A stretch of 64,000 nucleotides of DNA from Cellulophaga sp. HaHa_2_95. Its GTDB lineage: Bacteria; Bacteroidota; Bacteroidia; Flavobacteriales; Flavobacteriaceae. Position numbers and translations under genes: made by a program. Positions 17,764 through 25,984 of this stretch are shown in pieces. Positions within the stretch are counted from its first letter, which is position 1; each line of letters begins with the position of its first letter. Below the pieces are notes generated by a model that was not told the DNA's origin, did not search any database, and worked only from the letters and a program-made list of their open reading frames with translations. The DNA is taken from the NCBI RefSeq assembly GCF_019278565.1, contig NZ_CP058988.1, positions 2,232,001 to 2,296,000 of the forward strand. Direction: 5' to 3'.

Positions 17764-17792
17764 TCTAGTAGATCTACTAGATAATTTTTTTG
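17764..17792 (+). terminator. Palindromic stem followed by T-run
   Basis: An 18-base perfect palindrome, TCTAGTAGATCTACTAGA (17764-17781), is followed by TAATTTTTTTG. It could act as a first terminator after the PFK gene or be a protein-binding site. The stronger terminator lies 26 bases further on. Confidence 0.4.
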
Positions 17793-17806
17793 AGAATTTA
17801 ACTAAT

Positions 17807-17838
17807 AAGAGCGCTGAAACTTTGGTTTCGGCGCTCTT
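17807..17838. terminator. Bidirectional terminator between PFK and TonB receptor
   Basis: AAGAGCGCTGAAAC pairs with GTTTCGGCGCTCTT around a TTTG tetraloop (one G-U pair). It lies between two convergent genes. Confidence 0.75.
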
Positions 17839-17859
17839 TGCTTAAATAAAATCTAAAAG

Positions 17860-20079
17860 TTATAGAGGTACGCTAATACCAATACTAATATTTCTTCCAA
17901 TATTACCTATAGCATCATATTTTAAACGAGATAAATGCGATACATAGTTTTTATTTAGCAGATTATTACCACTAATTCTCAGATCCATTGGACTGTTGAA
18001 TATGGTTACAGTACCTCCTAATCCAATGCTTAAAAGATTATATCCTTCTGTAGTTGTTTCAAAAAGGCTTATATTATCTTGCTGAAAAACAGATTTTAAG
18101 GTGATGAAGGTATAGCCACTAGTGATCCATCCACTACGCTTTGTAAATTCTCCTCTTAGCGTGTTGGTGATACTATTTGCAGGAATTAACGGTAGGTTAT
18201 CATCATCCTTTAATTTCCCGCGAACGGTTTGAAAGCTACTTTCTAAATGCAACCAATCTAAAGGATGTGGATGAATATGAATTCCTGCTTCTCCACCGTA
18301 CAAATAGGCATCTTGTTGGTTATATACAAATACTTGATTTCCGTCTATTTCATCACCATTAGGAGCAATGAATATATAGTCATTTATAGTATTATAAAAT
18401 CCATTTACAAACACTTCAAAATGCTGATTTTTGTATTCTAAAGAAATATCTGTTTGAAAGTTTTGCTCATTTTTTAAATTAGCATTTCCTATTTCGTATC
18501 TATTGGTGCCTTCATGTACTCCATTTGAAGTCAATTCAGCAAGGTTTGGGGCTCTAAATCCTGTAGCCAGATTCACTCGCGTAACGAGGTTGTTGGCGAA
18601 GTTTACTTTATAGCCTAAAGCTGCGTTAAAACTGCTAAAATCTCTATCTAGAGCGGCGATATATCCTTCTTCTCCTGAAATACCATTGGCATCACCCTTA
18701 ATGATTCTATGATCATAACGTAAACCTACTTGAATATCATTAAAGTCATTTAAATGTATATGTGAGGTACCAAAAAAGCCAATATCATTTGTTCTCGCAT
18801 CAGGAACTAAAAGCTCTTCACCAAAATTGCTATTAGTTTGGTGAAGTCCTTGAATACCAACAATAGTTTCTAATGGTCCGTATTTCGGAGTATGATATTG
18901 GACATTATAATTAAAAGTATTTAAATTCATATGTAATGCAGCCCCATCTTCGCCTTCTTCAAACTCTTTTCTAATATTAGAGGTATAACCCAAAGTAACG
19001 TCCAGACTAGAGGTGTCAAATAGTAAGCTACTTTTAGAACTTAAAATATGGTTATCTATAGTTTGGTTGGGTTCTATGGGTGAGCGGTCGGTACTTTGGT
19101 TACCAATTTCTTCTGGAATTCCTAAATTGGAATTATTATAGTTGTAACGTACTTCCGTTTTAAAGTTTGTTGCTTGGTAACCAATACCCGTTTTTAAATC
19201 ATATTCTTTAAATCTAGAGTTCGTTACACGATCATTACTACCTGTTTTGTAATCGGTATGAGTAGTTAGTGCTCCACGAAGTAAAAATTTAAAATGTTCT
19301 GTAGCAGTTTTAATTCCTGCATGTGTATTTATACCTCGTGTATTCGTATAATAATTTAAATTAACATCTCCTTCAGTAGAATTGGGTAGTGAGAATTTTT
19401 CAGGATTTAAATACAGTACGCCACCCATGGCATCGGAACCATAGAGTAGGGAAGCAGGGCCTTTAATAACCTCAACACTTTCAATTCCTGCATCATTAAC
19501 ACCTAAACCATGCTCGTCTCCAAATTGTTGGTTTTCTAAACGTATTCCCTGTGTATATACAAGTACTCTGTTGGCATTCAAACCTCTTATGACAGGTTTA
19601 CCTATACCAATGCCGGTAGAGACACTTTCTACACCAGCAATACGTGCAATCCCATCGGCTAAGGTTATGGAGCCTTTGTTTTTCAAATCGGCAATATTTG
19701 CGTATTCTACTTTCATTACATTTTCACTTTGTAATTTGTGAAAAGGTGTAGAAACAATAATTTCTTCCATTTCAATAGCACTTTCGTTTAATGAAAGATC
19801 ATAGATTACTTCTATATTATTTACGGAAATAGATTTTGATACCGTTTGATATCCTATATAAGACACTACAATTTTGTAGGTTCCAGAGGGTAAATTTGAT
19901 ATTTTGTATACCCCTCTAGCATCTGTAATAGCACCTTTTTCTAATTGAGGAAAATAGATGGAGACTTGTTCTAAAGGCAGGTGGTTATTTACGTCTGTTA
20001 TTGTTCCTGTAAGTATGTTTTGTGAATAGACAAAACTGCTTAACATTGCTATAAGCAGTGTGAAATATACTTTATTCAT
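17860..20079 (-). CDS. TonB-dependent receptor, possible metal uptake
   Basis: A 739-residue outer-membrane receptor. It has a signal peptide (1-19, SSFVYS), a carboxypeptidase-regulatory-like domain (about 20-100: GTITDVNNHLPLEQVSIYF), a plug (about 115-225: ADGIARIAGVESVSTGIGIG, then IKGPASLLYGSDAMGGVLYL) and a barrel ending NISIGISVPL. It is smaller than SusC proteins and has no SusD partner. A small His/Cys-rich protein is encoded 26 bases upstream. This pairing suggests a metal or metal-chelate substrate, though the sequence does not prove it. Confidence 0.85.
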   Translation of the reverse strand: MNKVYFTLLIAMLSSFVYSQNILTGTITDVNNHLPLEQVSIYFPQLEKGAITDARGVYKISNLPSGTYKIVVSYIGYQTVSKSISVNNIEVIYDLSLNESAIEMEEIIVSTPFHKLQSENVMKVEYANIADLKNKGSITLADGIARIAGVESVSTGIGIGKPVIRGLNANRVLVYTQGIRLENQQFGDEHGLGVNDAGIESVEVIKGPASLLYGSDAMGGVLYLNPEKFSLPNSTEGDVNLNYYTNTRGINTHAGIKTATEHFKFLLRGALTTHTDYKTGSNDRVTNSRFKEYDLKTGIGYQATNFKTEVRYNYNNSNLGIPEEIGNQSTDRSPIEPNQTIDNHILSSKSSLLFDTSSLDVTLGYTSNIRKEFEEGEDGAALHMNLNTFNYNVQYHTPKYGPLETIVGIQGLHQTNSNFGEELLVPDARTNDIGFFGTSHIHLNDFNDIQVGLRYDHRIIKGDANGISGEEGYIAALDRDFSSFNAALGYKVNFANNLVTRVNLATGFRAPNLAELTSNGVHEGTNRYEIGNANLKNEQNFQTDISLEYKNQHFEVFVNGFYNTINDYIFIAPNGDEIDGNQVFVYNQQDAYLYGGEAGIHIHPHPLDWLHLESSFQTVRGKLKDDDNLPLIPANSITNTLRGEFTKRSGWITSGYTFITLKSVFQQDNISLFETTTEGYNLLSIGLGGTVTIFNSPMDLRISGNNLLNKNYVSHLSRLKYDAIGNIGRNISIGISVPL

Positions 20080-20105
20080 AACTAAATATTAATCTAAATG
20101 ACACT

Positions 20106-20456
20106 TTATCTTTTAAGTACGGAGTATGAATGTAGTGGAGGTCCTCTAAGCGTAAAATGAAGTTGTTGAAATTCGCTTAAAAGAAAATAGAATTTTTCAT
20201 TAAAAAAAATATGATTTACAGGCTCTAAAACTTGAAAACTATAAATTTCTGGTGTGAAATAAGTAGTGATATGGTATTTATGAAATTCACAATCAAATTC
20301 AGTTTCATGAATATGTCCTTTAGTTTTTTCTTGGCAAGTTTGTTCATTGTGCTCAAGTACGGCATGAGCTATTTTTGCAATATCAGGAATACCTAAAGCG
20401 GCGAGTAGTGAAATTGCAATACAGGAAAGTAGAACTTTGGATAATTTATTCCCCAT
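20106..20456 (-). CDS. Small His/Cys-rich exported or membrane protein
   Basis: A 116-residue protein of unknown function with an N-terminal hydrophobic segment (about 7-24). It then has a dense set of potential metal ligands: His31, His36, Cys41, His48, His50, Cys56, His59 and His62. The C-terminus has a conserved-looking LRGPPLHSY motif. It is directly upstream of the TonB-dependent receptor and probably in its operon. A -7-like element (TACCTTTG on the minus strand, 20464-20471) precedes it. A metal-binding or sensing role is inferred from composition only. Confidence 0.65.
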   Translation of the reverse strand: MGNKLSKVLLSCIAISLLAALGIPDIAKIAHAVLEHNEQTCQEKTKGHIHETEFDCEFHKYHITTYFTPEIYSFQVLEPVNHIFFNEKFYFLLSEFQQLHFTLRGPPLHSYSVLKR

Positions 20457-20512
20457 GATTTGTCAAAGGTAGTAAAAGTGTGTCGCATTAAATTGTTAAG
20501 AAAAACACAAGC

Positions 20513-20830
20513 CTACTTAAATAGGAACCCTAACCCAAGGCGACTCAACATTTTTTTTTCAAAATTCCAGAAAAATTTAAATTGACCAAATAACCATCCA
20601 AAGACAACCAATAAAACTTGGTATATGGGAAAAATGATTAAAATGCGTACGGTCCAATAAAGAATTGAAAAGTACCAATCATCTGCAAAATTATCTCGGG
20701 TAAATCCAATATAATCTAGGAGTGGTCTTGCAATTTTTAATGCTGAAGATCCTGTAATTGAAAAAACGAGTAGAATCATGATGATTCCAAAGTTAGATTC
20801 TATCCCCCAGCGTTCTTTTAATTTTTTCAT
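20513..20830 (-). CDS. Small membrane protein (DUF6787-like)
   Basis: A 105-residue protein with two likely membrane helices (about 14-34 and 56-87). Between them lies the conserved-looking stretch RPLLDYIGFTRDNFADDWYF, and an aromatic, basic tail follows. It resembles a small Flavobacteriia family of unknown function that I associate with DUF6787. The gene lies 30 bases downstream of the DUF6146-like lipoprotein, on the same strand, so the two are likely co-expressed. No function is known. Confidence 0.7.
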   Translation of the reverse strand: MKKLKERWGIESNFGIIMILLVFSITGSSALKIARPLLDYIGFTRDNFADDWYFSILYWTVRILIIFPIYQVLLVVFGWLFGQFKFFWNFEKKMLSRLGLGFLFK

Positions 20831-20860
20831 AGCATTTTTAAATCGCTTGCAAATATAAAA

Positions 20861-21319
20861 TTATATACGGGGATAAAAAGAACCTAAGCGTTGATTATAT
20901 TTTCTTTGGAAATAAATGAAGTAATTATAGAGCTTGTAGTTTACCTCATAGCCATAATCTGTGAAGGAATTATAGTCAATTCTCATTTCATAGAGATTTG
21001 GGTTAAACTGCTGTGGTTGCTGTACTCTTTGGTTCCATGCTAGCACCCAAACCGCATTTCTAGCCTCTAAATAATTTTGAGAATAATACCCTTCTGATCT
21101 TGCAATGCTTTGCAACCAAAAATTAAATCCAGGTTCAATAATGATTATTTCATATGCACTTTCTGCATCTGCAATCGTAATAGTATCTCCTTGAGTTTGC
21201 TTAAATGCTGCTTTTTCTTTTTCAGAAATGGCATTAATATTTTTGGTACTCGTACAGCCAAATGTTATTAGAGCGATGATTGTCAAGAGAATACTCAAAT
21301 GTATTATATACTTTTTCAT
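20861..21319 (-). CDS. Lipoprotein of unknown function (DUF6146-like)
   Basis: I chose the start at 21319 (MKKYIIHLSILLT). A start five codons further upstream would lie against a terminator stem and spoil the signal peptide. The lipobox is at LITFGC, followed by TSTKN. The mature part (about 130 residues) contains FNFWLQSIARSEGYYSQNYLEARNA in conserved family style and ends with an aromatic YFQRKYNQRLGSFYPRI. It matches the pattern of a Flavobacteriia family I recall as DUF6146. It is a paired neighbour of the DUF6787-like gene. Function unknown. Confidence 0.75.
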   Translation of the reverse strand: MKKYIIHLSILLTIIALITFGCTSTKNINAISEKEKAAFKQTQGDTITIADAESAYEIIIIEPGFNFWLQSIARSEGYYSQNYLEARNAVWVLAWNQRVQQPQQFNPNLYEMRIDYNSFTDYGYEVNYKLYNYFIYFQRKYNQRLGSFYPRI

Positions 21320-21331
21320 AGTCTTAAGATA

Positions 21332-21369
21332 CAAAAAAAGCTGAATATTAAATATTCAGCTTTTTTTTT
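21332..21369. terminator. Bidirectional terminator after the DUF937 gene
   Basis: AGCTGAATATT (21339-21349) pairs perfectly with AATATTCAGCT (21351-21361), flanked by seven A on the left and a T-run on the right. On the minus strand it ends the DUF937 gene transcript. Confidence 0.8.
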
Positions 21370-21387
21370 AATTGTATTTAAAGATGG

Positions 21388-22023
21388 TTACTTACCGAAA
21401 AGTCCTCCTAGAAGACCTCCGATACCACCTTTCTTACCGCTAGATCCCATAACCATTCCTGCAACGTCATCTAAGATGCTACCATCACCGTCCGCATCAA
21501 GCAAGGAAGTAATTAAGCTCTGATTTTCTTGTGGTTGACCGCCAAGCATACCGCCTAATAAAGCGTTCATACCACTGGCATCGTTAACATTGTTTTGAGA
21601 AGTTTGTTTCGATAAGAAACCCATTAAAATTGGAGCTGCTATTTTTAAAATATTACCAACAGATCCAGAATCAACACCGGCTTTCTGGCTTATAGCACTT
21701 TCAACACTTTCTTGTTTAGAACCTAAAAGGTGACCTAGAATTCCTGCACCATCCTTGGTTACAGCATCATCAACTCCACCACCAAATAAACCACCTAGGT
21801 TATCTAGTATGCTTCCATCATGTTTTCCGCCTTGTAATGCACTCATTAATCCTTGTGCACCTTCTGGTGTAGAAACATTCTTTTTCATAGCGCCCAACAG
21901 CAATGGCATAGCCATGCTGAGTACACTTGCAGTTTTTCCTTCTGATTCTCCAGTTTGACCTGCAACACCGCTAATTAATTGTTGACCCATTGGGCCACTT
22001 AATAAATCTAATAATCCTGACAT
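21388..22023 (-). CDS. DUF937 domain-containing protein
   Basis: A 211-residue soluble protein rich in Gly, Leu and Ser. It contains repeated helical modules of the DUF937 family (SGLLDLLSGPMGQQLISGVA, then AMPLLLGAMKKN, SQKAGVDSGSVGNILKIAAP and ILMGFLSKQ). It also has Asp-Gly-Asp stretches (DADGDGSILDD, KHDGSILDN) typical of these proteins. It ends in a glycine-rich tail GGIGGLLGGLFGK. The family is related to YidB; its biochemical role is unknown. It is monocistronic by appearance, with a terminator immediately downstream. Confidence 0.85.
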   Translation of the reverse strand: MSGLLDLLSGPMGQQLISGVAGQTGESEGKTASVLSMAMPLLLGAMKKNVSTPEGAQGLMSALQGGKHDGSILDNLGGLFGGGVDDAVTKDGAGILGHLLGSKQESVESAISQKAGVDSGSVGNILKIAAPILMGFLSKQTSQNNVNDASGMNALLGGMLGGQPQENQSLITSLLDADGDGSILDDVAGMVMGSSGKKGGIGGLLGGLFGK

Positions 22024-22101
22024 TTTATAGTTTTGGTTTTTTATTTTCTCTAATTTACAAAAAAGAAGTAAATTCTTTCTAATTTGTTAAGAAAAAGGTT
22101 G

Positions 22102-23058
22102 TTATTTTAACAGTGCGCTAATTTTAGTTGCTAGTTCAACACCAATTCTGTCTTGAGCTTCCTTAGTAGCAGCACCGATATGTGGTGTTAACGAAATATC
22201 AGGGTGCATTAGTATTTTTATTTCGGGTTTTGGTTCAGATTCGTATACATCTAAGCCTGCAAAGGCAACTTTACGTGATTCCATCGCATCAATCAAAGCT
22301 ACTTCATCTAAAGCTCCACCACGCGCGGTGTTGATGATACCAACACCATCTTTCATTAAGCTGAATTCATTCTTGCCAATTACATATGCTGTTTGCTTAG
22401 GCACGTGCAAGGTTATAAAATCTGCCGATTTTAAAACGTCTTCTTTACTATTGTTCTTTAAATTGAAAGTTATAGTTTGTTCGTCATAAAATTTTAAAGA
22501 AACAGAAGTTTCATCAATTTCAGAATCGTGGTAAAGTACTTTCATACCTACTCCCAGTGCTATCTTTGCAGTAGCTTGTCCTATTTTTCCGAAACCGATA
22601 ATTCCTAAAGTTTTTCCTCGTAATTCAGACCCGCTTGAATAGTCCTTTTTAAGGTCTTTAAAACGACTATCGCCATCGAGAGGCATATTTCTGTTAGAGT
22701 CATATAAAAAGCGAACAGCACCGTATAAGTGAGCAAATACTAGTTCAGCAACAGACTCAGACGATGCTTCAGGAGTATTTATAACATGCACCCCTTTTTC
22801 TTTAGCATAAGCAACATCTATATTATCCATTCCAACACCACCACGGCCAACTAACTTTAAACTTGGGCATTGATCAATAATATCTTTTCTAACCTCTGTA
22901 GCACTGCGTACAAGTAGTGCTGCAATGTTATGCTTATTTATGTAATCTATAAGTTGATTCTGTGCAACGTTTACCGTTAAAACTTCAAAGCCATTTGATT
23001 TCAATGTATCAATTCCAGCTTGAGAAATTCCATCGTTTGCTAATATTCTCATGTTCAA
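22102..23058 (-). CDS. serA: D-3-phosphoglycerate dehydrogenase
   Basis: A 318-residue D-2-hydroxyacid dehydrogenase that starts serine synthesis by oxidising 3-phosphoglycerate. Its NAD-binding motif is GIIGFGKIGQATA. Catalytic elements are NTARGGALDEVAL (Arg), the Glu in YESEPKPE and His in TPHIGAATKEAQ. It lacks the C-terminal ACT domain of long SerA, as is usual for short forms in this phylum. It lies 56 bases after serC on the same strand, which supports the serine assignment over other 2-hydroxyacid dehydrogenases. Confidence 0.9.
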   Translation of the reverse strand: MNMRILANDGISQAGIDTLKSNGFEVLTVNVAQNQLIDYINKHNIAALLVRSATEVRKDIIDQCPSLKLVGRGGVGMDNIDVAYAKEKGVHVINTPEASSESVAELVFAHLYGAVRFLYDSNRNMPLDGDSRFKDLKKDYSSGSELRGKTLGIIGFGKIGQATAKIALGVGMKVLYHDSEIDETSVSLKFYDEQTITFNLKNNSKEDVLKSADFITLHVPKQTAYVIGKNEFSLMKDGVGIINTARGGALDEVALIDAMESRKVAFAGLDVYESEPKPEIKILMHPDISLTPHIGAATKEAQDRIGVELATKISALLK

Positions 23059-23114
23059 ATTTTATAATATTAAAAGATCAAATACCTCGATTTCGAAGTA
23101 TTTAATCTTTTTAT

Positions 23115-24179
23115 CTATGCTTTTCTTTCCATTTCACTCATTACATCTACCAATACGCCAACACTCTCTAATGTTAGTGCATTATACATAGATGCTCTAT
23201 AGCCACCTATAGATCTGTGTCCATTAATTCCACTAACACCAGCTTCTTTCCATGCAGCGTCAAAAGCAGGTTTTAACTTTTCATCTGTAATACTGAAAGT
23301 TGCATTCATTGTAGATCTATCTTCTACATTTGCATATCCTTTAAATAAAGGATTTAAATCAATTTCAGAATATAATAATTGTGCTTTTTTGTTGTTTATC
23401 TCTTCGATTACAGAAACACCACCTATACCTTTTAACCATTCCAGTGTCAGCATAGAGACATAGATAGGGAATACTGCGGGAGTATTAAACATACTTTCTT
23501 TTGCAATACTTACTTGGTAATCTAATATCGAAGGAATCTTACGGGATACTTTTCCTAAAATATCTTCCTTGATTACGACTAATTCTGTTCCTGCAGGCCC
23601 CATATTTTTTTGAGCACCAGCATAAATTAAATCAAATTGAGAGAAATCTATTTGTTTAGAAAAAATATCAGAACTCATGTCACAAACCAAAGGAACATTT
23701 ACTTTTGGAAATGTTTTCATTTGAGTTCCGTAAATGGTATTGTTAGAGGTCACGTGCAAGTAATCTAAATCATTAGGAACACCAAATATTTTTGGAATAT
23801 GGTTATAGTTTTCATTTTTAGAAGAAGCTACCTCAACTACTTCTCCGAAAAATTTAGCTTCTTTAATGGCGTTATTCGCCCAAGTACCTGTATTTAAGTA
23901 GCCAGCTTTGGTTTCCAATAAGTTATATGCCACACGTACAAACTCCATACTAGCTCCTCCTTGTAAAAATAAAGCTTTATACCCTTTACCTTCTAAACCT
24001 AATAATTCTAGGGCAAGCGATCTAGCATTTTCCATGATATCCACAAACTCTTTACTTCTGTGAGACATCTCTATAAGAGACAATCCTGAACCATTATAGT
24101 CTTGAACTGCTTCAGAGGCTTTTAATAACACTTCTTGTGGTAATATACACGGTCCTGCGCTAAAATTATGCTTTTTCAT
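23115..24179 (-). CDS. serC: Phosphoserine aminotransferase
   Basis: A 354-residue class-V aminotransferase making phosphoserine from 3-phosphohydroxypyruvate and glutamate. The N-terminus MKKHNFSAGPCILP is characteristic of the family. The PLP lysine lies in YAGAQKNMGPAG, and the substrate motif GHRSIGGYRASMYNA is near the end. Full length. The operon with serA downstream completes two steps of serine synthesis. Confidence 0.95.
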   Translation of the reverse strand: MKKHNFSAGPCILPQEVLLKASEAVQDYNGSGLSLIEMSHRSKEFVDIMENARSLALELLGLEGKGYKALFLQGGASMEFVRVAYNLLETKAGYLNTGTWANNAIKEAKFFGEVVEVASSKNENYNHIPKIFGVPNDLDYLHVTSNNTIYGTQMKTFPKVNVPLVCDMSSDIFSKQIDFSQFDLIYAGAQKNMGPAGTELVVIKEDILGKVSRKIPSILDYQVSIAKESMFNTPAVFPIYVSMLTLEWLKGIGGVSVIEEINNKKAQLLYSEIDLNPLFKGYANVEDRSTMNATFSITDEKLKPAFDAAWKEAGVSGINGHRSIGGYRASMYNALTLESVGVLVDVMSEMERKA

Positions 24180-24314
24180 TTGTGTTTTGTTTATTTTGAT
24201 TTTTGGTCTTGATAGGACCTTGACTAATTATTTAATAAAAATTTTCTTGATAAGAAATTTAAGTTGGCAAAGGTTGTAAAATTTATGCGAATTAAAGCGA
24301 ATAATCTAAAAATT

Positions 24315-25382
24315 CTAAGAGTTTCTTAATAAGAAGGCTATAGTATCAACATTATCTGCGTAGTCTGTTAATTTTGGACTTTGAGTGTTTCCAAATTTGA
24401 TTTCAGAAGTAAAGAGGTTATGAGATACAATACATTGAATTTTTTCTTGATCCACCGTTAGTCTTTCTTTTAAGACTTCTAAATTTTCATATTCTTCATA
24501 AAATAGAGAAGCGATAGGAGAGGAATAGCTTTCGTCTTTCTTTAAGATTAAAAATCCGTTTTCTAAGAGTTTAAAATTACTCATTAGGTATACCGCTTTA
24601 TTATAATCATAATTATTGGCATACTTCACTTGCTCAATAATAGGATGAAAATCATATAAAGATTCAAATAGTACATCGAAATTATAATCTTTAGGAACAA
24701 AAAGTTTCGAGACACTTCTGCAACCTAATCCGTAATAAAGAAAAATATCATCACCCAAAGCTTTCAATTGTTCTGGAGACTCCTTTCCTGTTAATAAGGC
24801 TACAGAATTTCTGTTTCTACGAATAATATGTGGCTTATCTTTAAAATAATGCTCAAAATAGCGCGCAGTATTATTACTTCCGGTGGCAATGACTGCATCA
24901 AAATCAGAAACTTTATTAGTTTCAAAATTAATAAACCCTTTTAATTCTGGAGCCAATGAAATTAATATCTCTGCTACCTGCGGTAGTAAGATGTTATCAT
25001 TTGAAGAGAGCTTTATTAATGCTTTATTTCCTGTTAGTAAAACACAAAGAACATCATGAAAACCTACTAATGGAATATTTCCGGCTAAAATAAGAGCCAC
25101 GATTTTAGGAGATTTATTTTCTTGAAAATTATAGTTGATTAACCAAGAATCTAGGTTTGCTGCTGTAAGAGCATCTGCCCAACTTTTGAAGCTAAAAAGT
25201 ATATTTTCACGAGTAAACCATCCATTTTTATGTTTAGCTAATGCTATTTTGTCCTCTAAAGCGTTAAAAGATTCATTAGAATGTTCAAGCTTACCTTGCA
25301 GATTGTTAGTAGAATCGTAAAATTCTCTAAAAAAAGTACCAAGTTTAACAAAAGCTTTAATTCGTTGCGTATGGTCTGTCAT
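24315..25382 (-). CDS. Acyl-CoA reductase (LuxC-like)
   Basis: A 355-residue protein of the LuxC/aldehyde-dehydrogenase-like acyl-CoA reductase family. Visible features are PKIVALILAGNIPLVGFHDVL, the coenzyme-site-like ALIKLSSND and ATGSNNTARYFEHYF, and the GLGCRSVSKLF segment with the candidate nucleophile Cys. Its substrate in Flavobacteriia is not known. It is divergent from a ferredoxin gene with strongly overlapping promoters. This neighbour pair recurs in the family, which hints at a redox link (inference). Confidence 0.75.
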   Translation of the reverse strand: MTDHTQRIKAFVKLGTFFREFYDSTNNLQGKLEHSNESFNALEDKIALAKHKNGWFTRENILFSFKSWADALTAANLDSWLINYNFQENKSPKIVALILAGNIPLVGFHDVLCVLLTGNKALIKLSSNDNILLPQVAEILISLAPELKGFINFETNKVSDFDAVIATGSNNTARYFEHYFKDKPHIIRRNRNSVALLTGKESPEQLKALGDDIFLYYGLGCRSVSKLFVPKDYNFDVLFESLYDFHPIIEQVKYANNYDYNKAVYLMSNFKLLENGFLILKKDESYSSPIASLFYEEYENLEVLKERLTVDQEKIQCIVSHNLFTSEIKFGNTQSPKLTDYADNVDTIAFLLRNS

Positions 25383-25386
25383 TATA

Positions 25387-25418
25387 TTTGTATAGGATTG
25401 TATTAGGTTTTACCTTTG
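25387..25418 (+). promoter_or_regulatory. Promoter of the ferredoxin gene
   Basis: TTTG (25387-25390), 20 bases, then TACCTTTG (25411-25418): an excellent match to the Bacteroidota consensus. The leader to the start codon would be about 60 bases. Confidence 0.75.
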
Positions 25419-25420
25419 TG

Positions 25421-25449
25421 CAAAAGTATTGATACTGAAATAAATTCAA
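25421..25449 (-). promoter_or_regulatory. Promoter of the acyl-CoA reductase gene
   Basis: On the minus strand, TTG (25449-25447), 18 bases, then TACTTTTG (25428-25421). Its -7 element lies two bases from that of the divergent ferredoxin promoter, so the two promoters overlap face to face. Confidence 0.7.
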
Positions 25450-25488
25450 TATAAATACTGGAATTAATTCAGAAAAGAAAAAGAAAAT

Positions 25489-25842
25489 ATGGCAATTATA
25501 ATAACTGATGAGTGTATAAATTGCGGAGCATGCGAACCAGAATGCCCAAATACAGCAATATATGAAGGCGCTGATGAATGGCGTTATAGTGATGGAACCT
25601 CTTTAAAAGGTCAGGTGGTTTTACCTAACGGTAAGGAAGTTGACGCAGACGATGTTCAAGAGCCAATAAGTGATGAAGTGTATTACATATCTCCTGATAA
25701 ATGTACAGAATGTATGGGCTTCCATGAAGAACCACAATGTGCTGCGGTTTGTCCTGTAGATTGTTGTGTCCCAGATGACGCTCATGTGGAGACAGAAGAA
25801 GTTTTATTAGAAAAGCAAAAATTTATGCATCCGGAAGCGTAA
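25489..25842 (+). CDS. fdxA: 4Fe-4S dicluster ferredoxin
   Basis: A 117-residue ferredoxin with two 4Fe-4S cluster motifs. The first is [13 protein letters not shown] (Cys-x2-Cys-x2-Cys-x3-Cys). The second, [21 protein letters not shown], has the longer x8 spacer found in the Chromatium/YfhL-type ferredoxins. An insert of about 35 residues separates them. It is a soluble low-potential electron carrier. Divergent from the acyl-CoA reductase; an intrinsic terminator follows. Confidence 0.93.
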   Translation: MAIIITDECINCGACEPECPNTAIYEGADEWRYSDGTSLKGQVVLPNGKEVDADDVQEPISDEVYYISPDKCTECMGFHEEPQCAAVCPVDCCVPDDAHVETEEVLLEKQKFMHPEA

Positions 25843-25865
25843 ATGTAGCAGTGTATAATTATTAG

Positions 25866-25908
25866 AAAAGCCCGAACGACAAATAAGTAGTTCGGGCTTT
25901 TTTTTATG
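25866..25908 (+). terminator. Terminator after ferredoxin
   Basis: AAAAGCCCGAAC pairs with GTTCGGGCTTTT around a 12-base loop, followed by a T-run to about 25905. Confidence 0.85.
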
Positions 25909-25933
25909 CATATAGAATTACTATAATAGGTTA

Positions 25934-25965
25934 AATAAAAAAAGCTACCCGTTAAGGTAGCTTTT
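25934..25965 (-). terminator. Terminator after the second TonB receptor
   Basis: AAAAGCTACC (25940-25949) pairs with GGTAGCTTTT (25956-25965) around CGTTAA. The A-rich left side gives a U-tract on the minus strand, ending the receptor transcript. Confidence 0.8.
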
Positions 25966-25984
25966 AAGGTTGACTAATTACTAA

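Noticed and set aside
21320..21334. Earlier start for the DUF6146-like lipoprotein
   Set aside because: It overlaps the neighbouring terminator and adds residues before a perfect lipoprotein signal.
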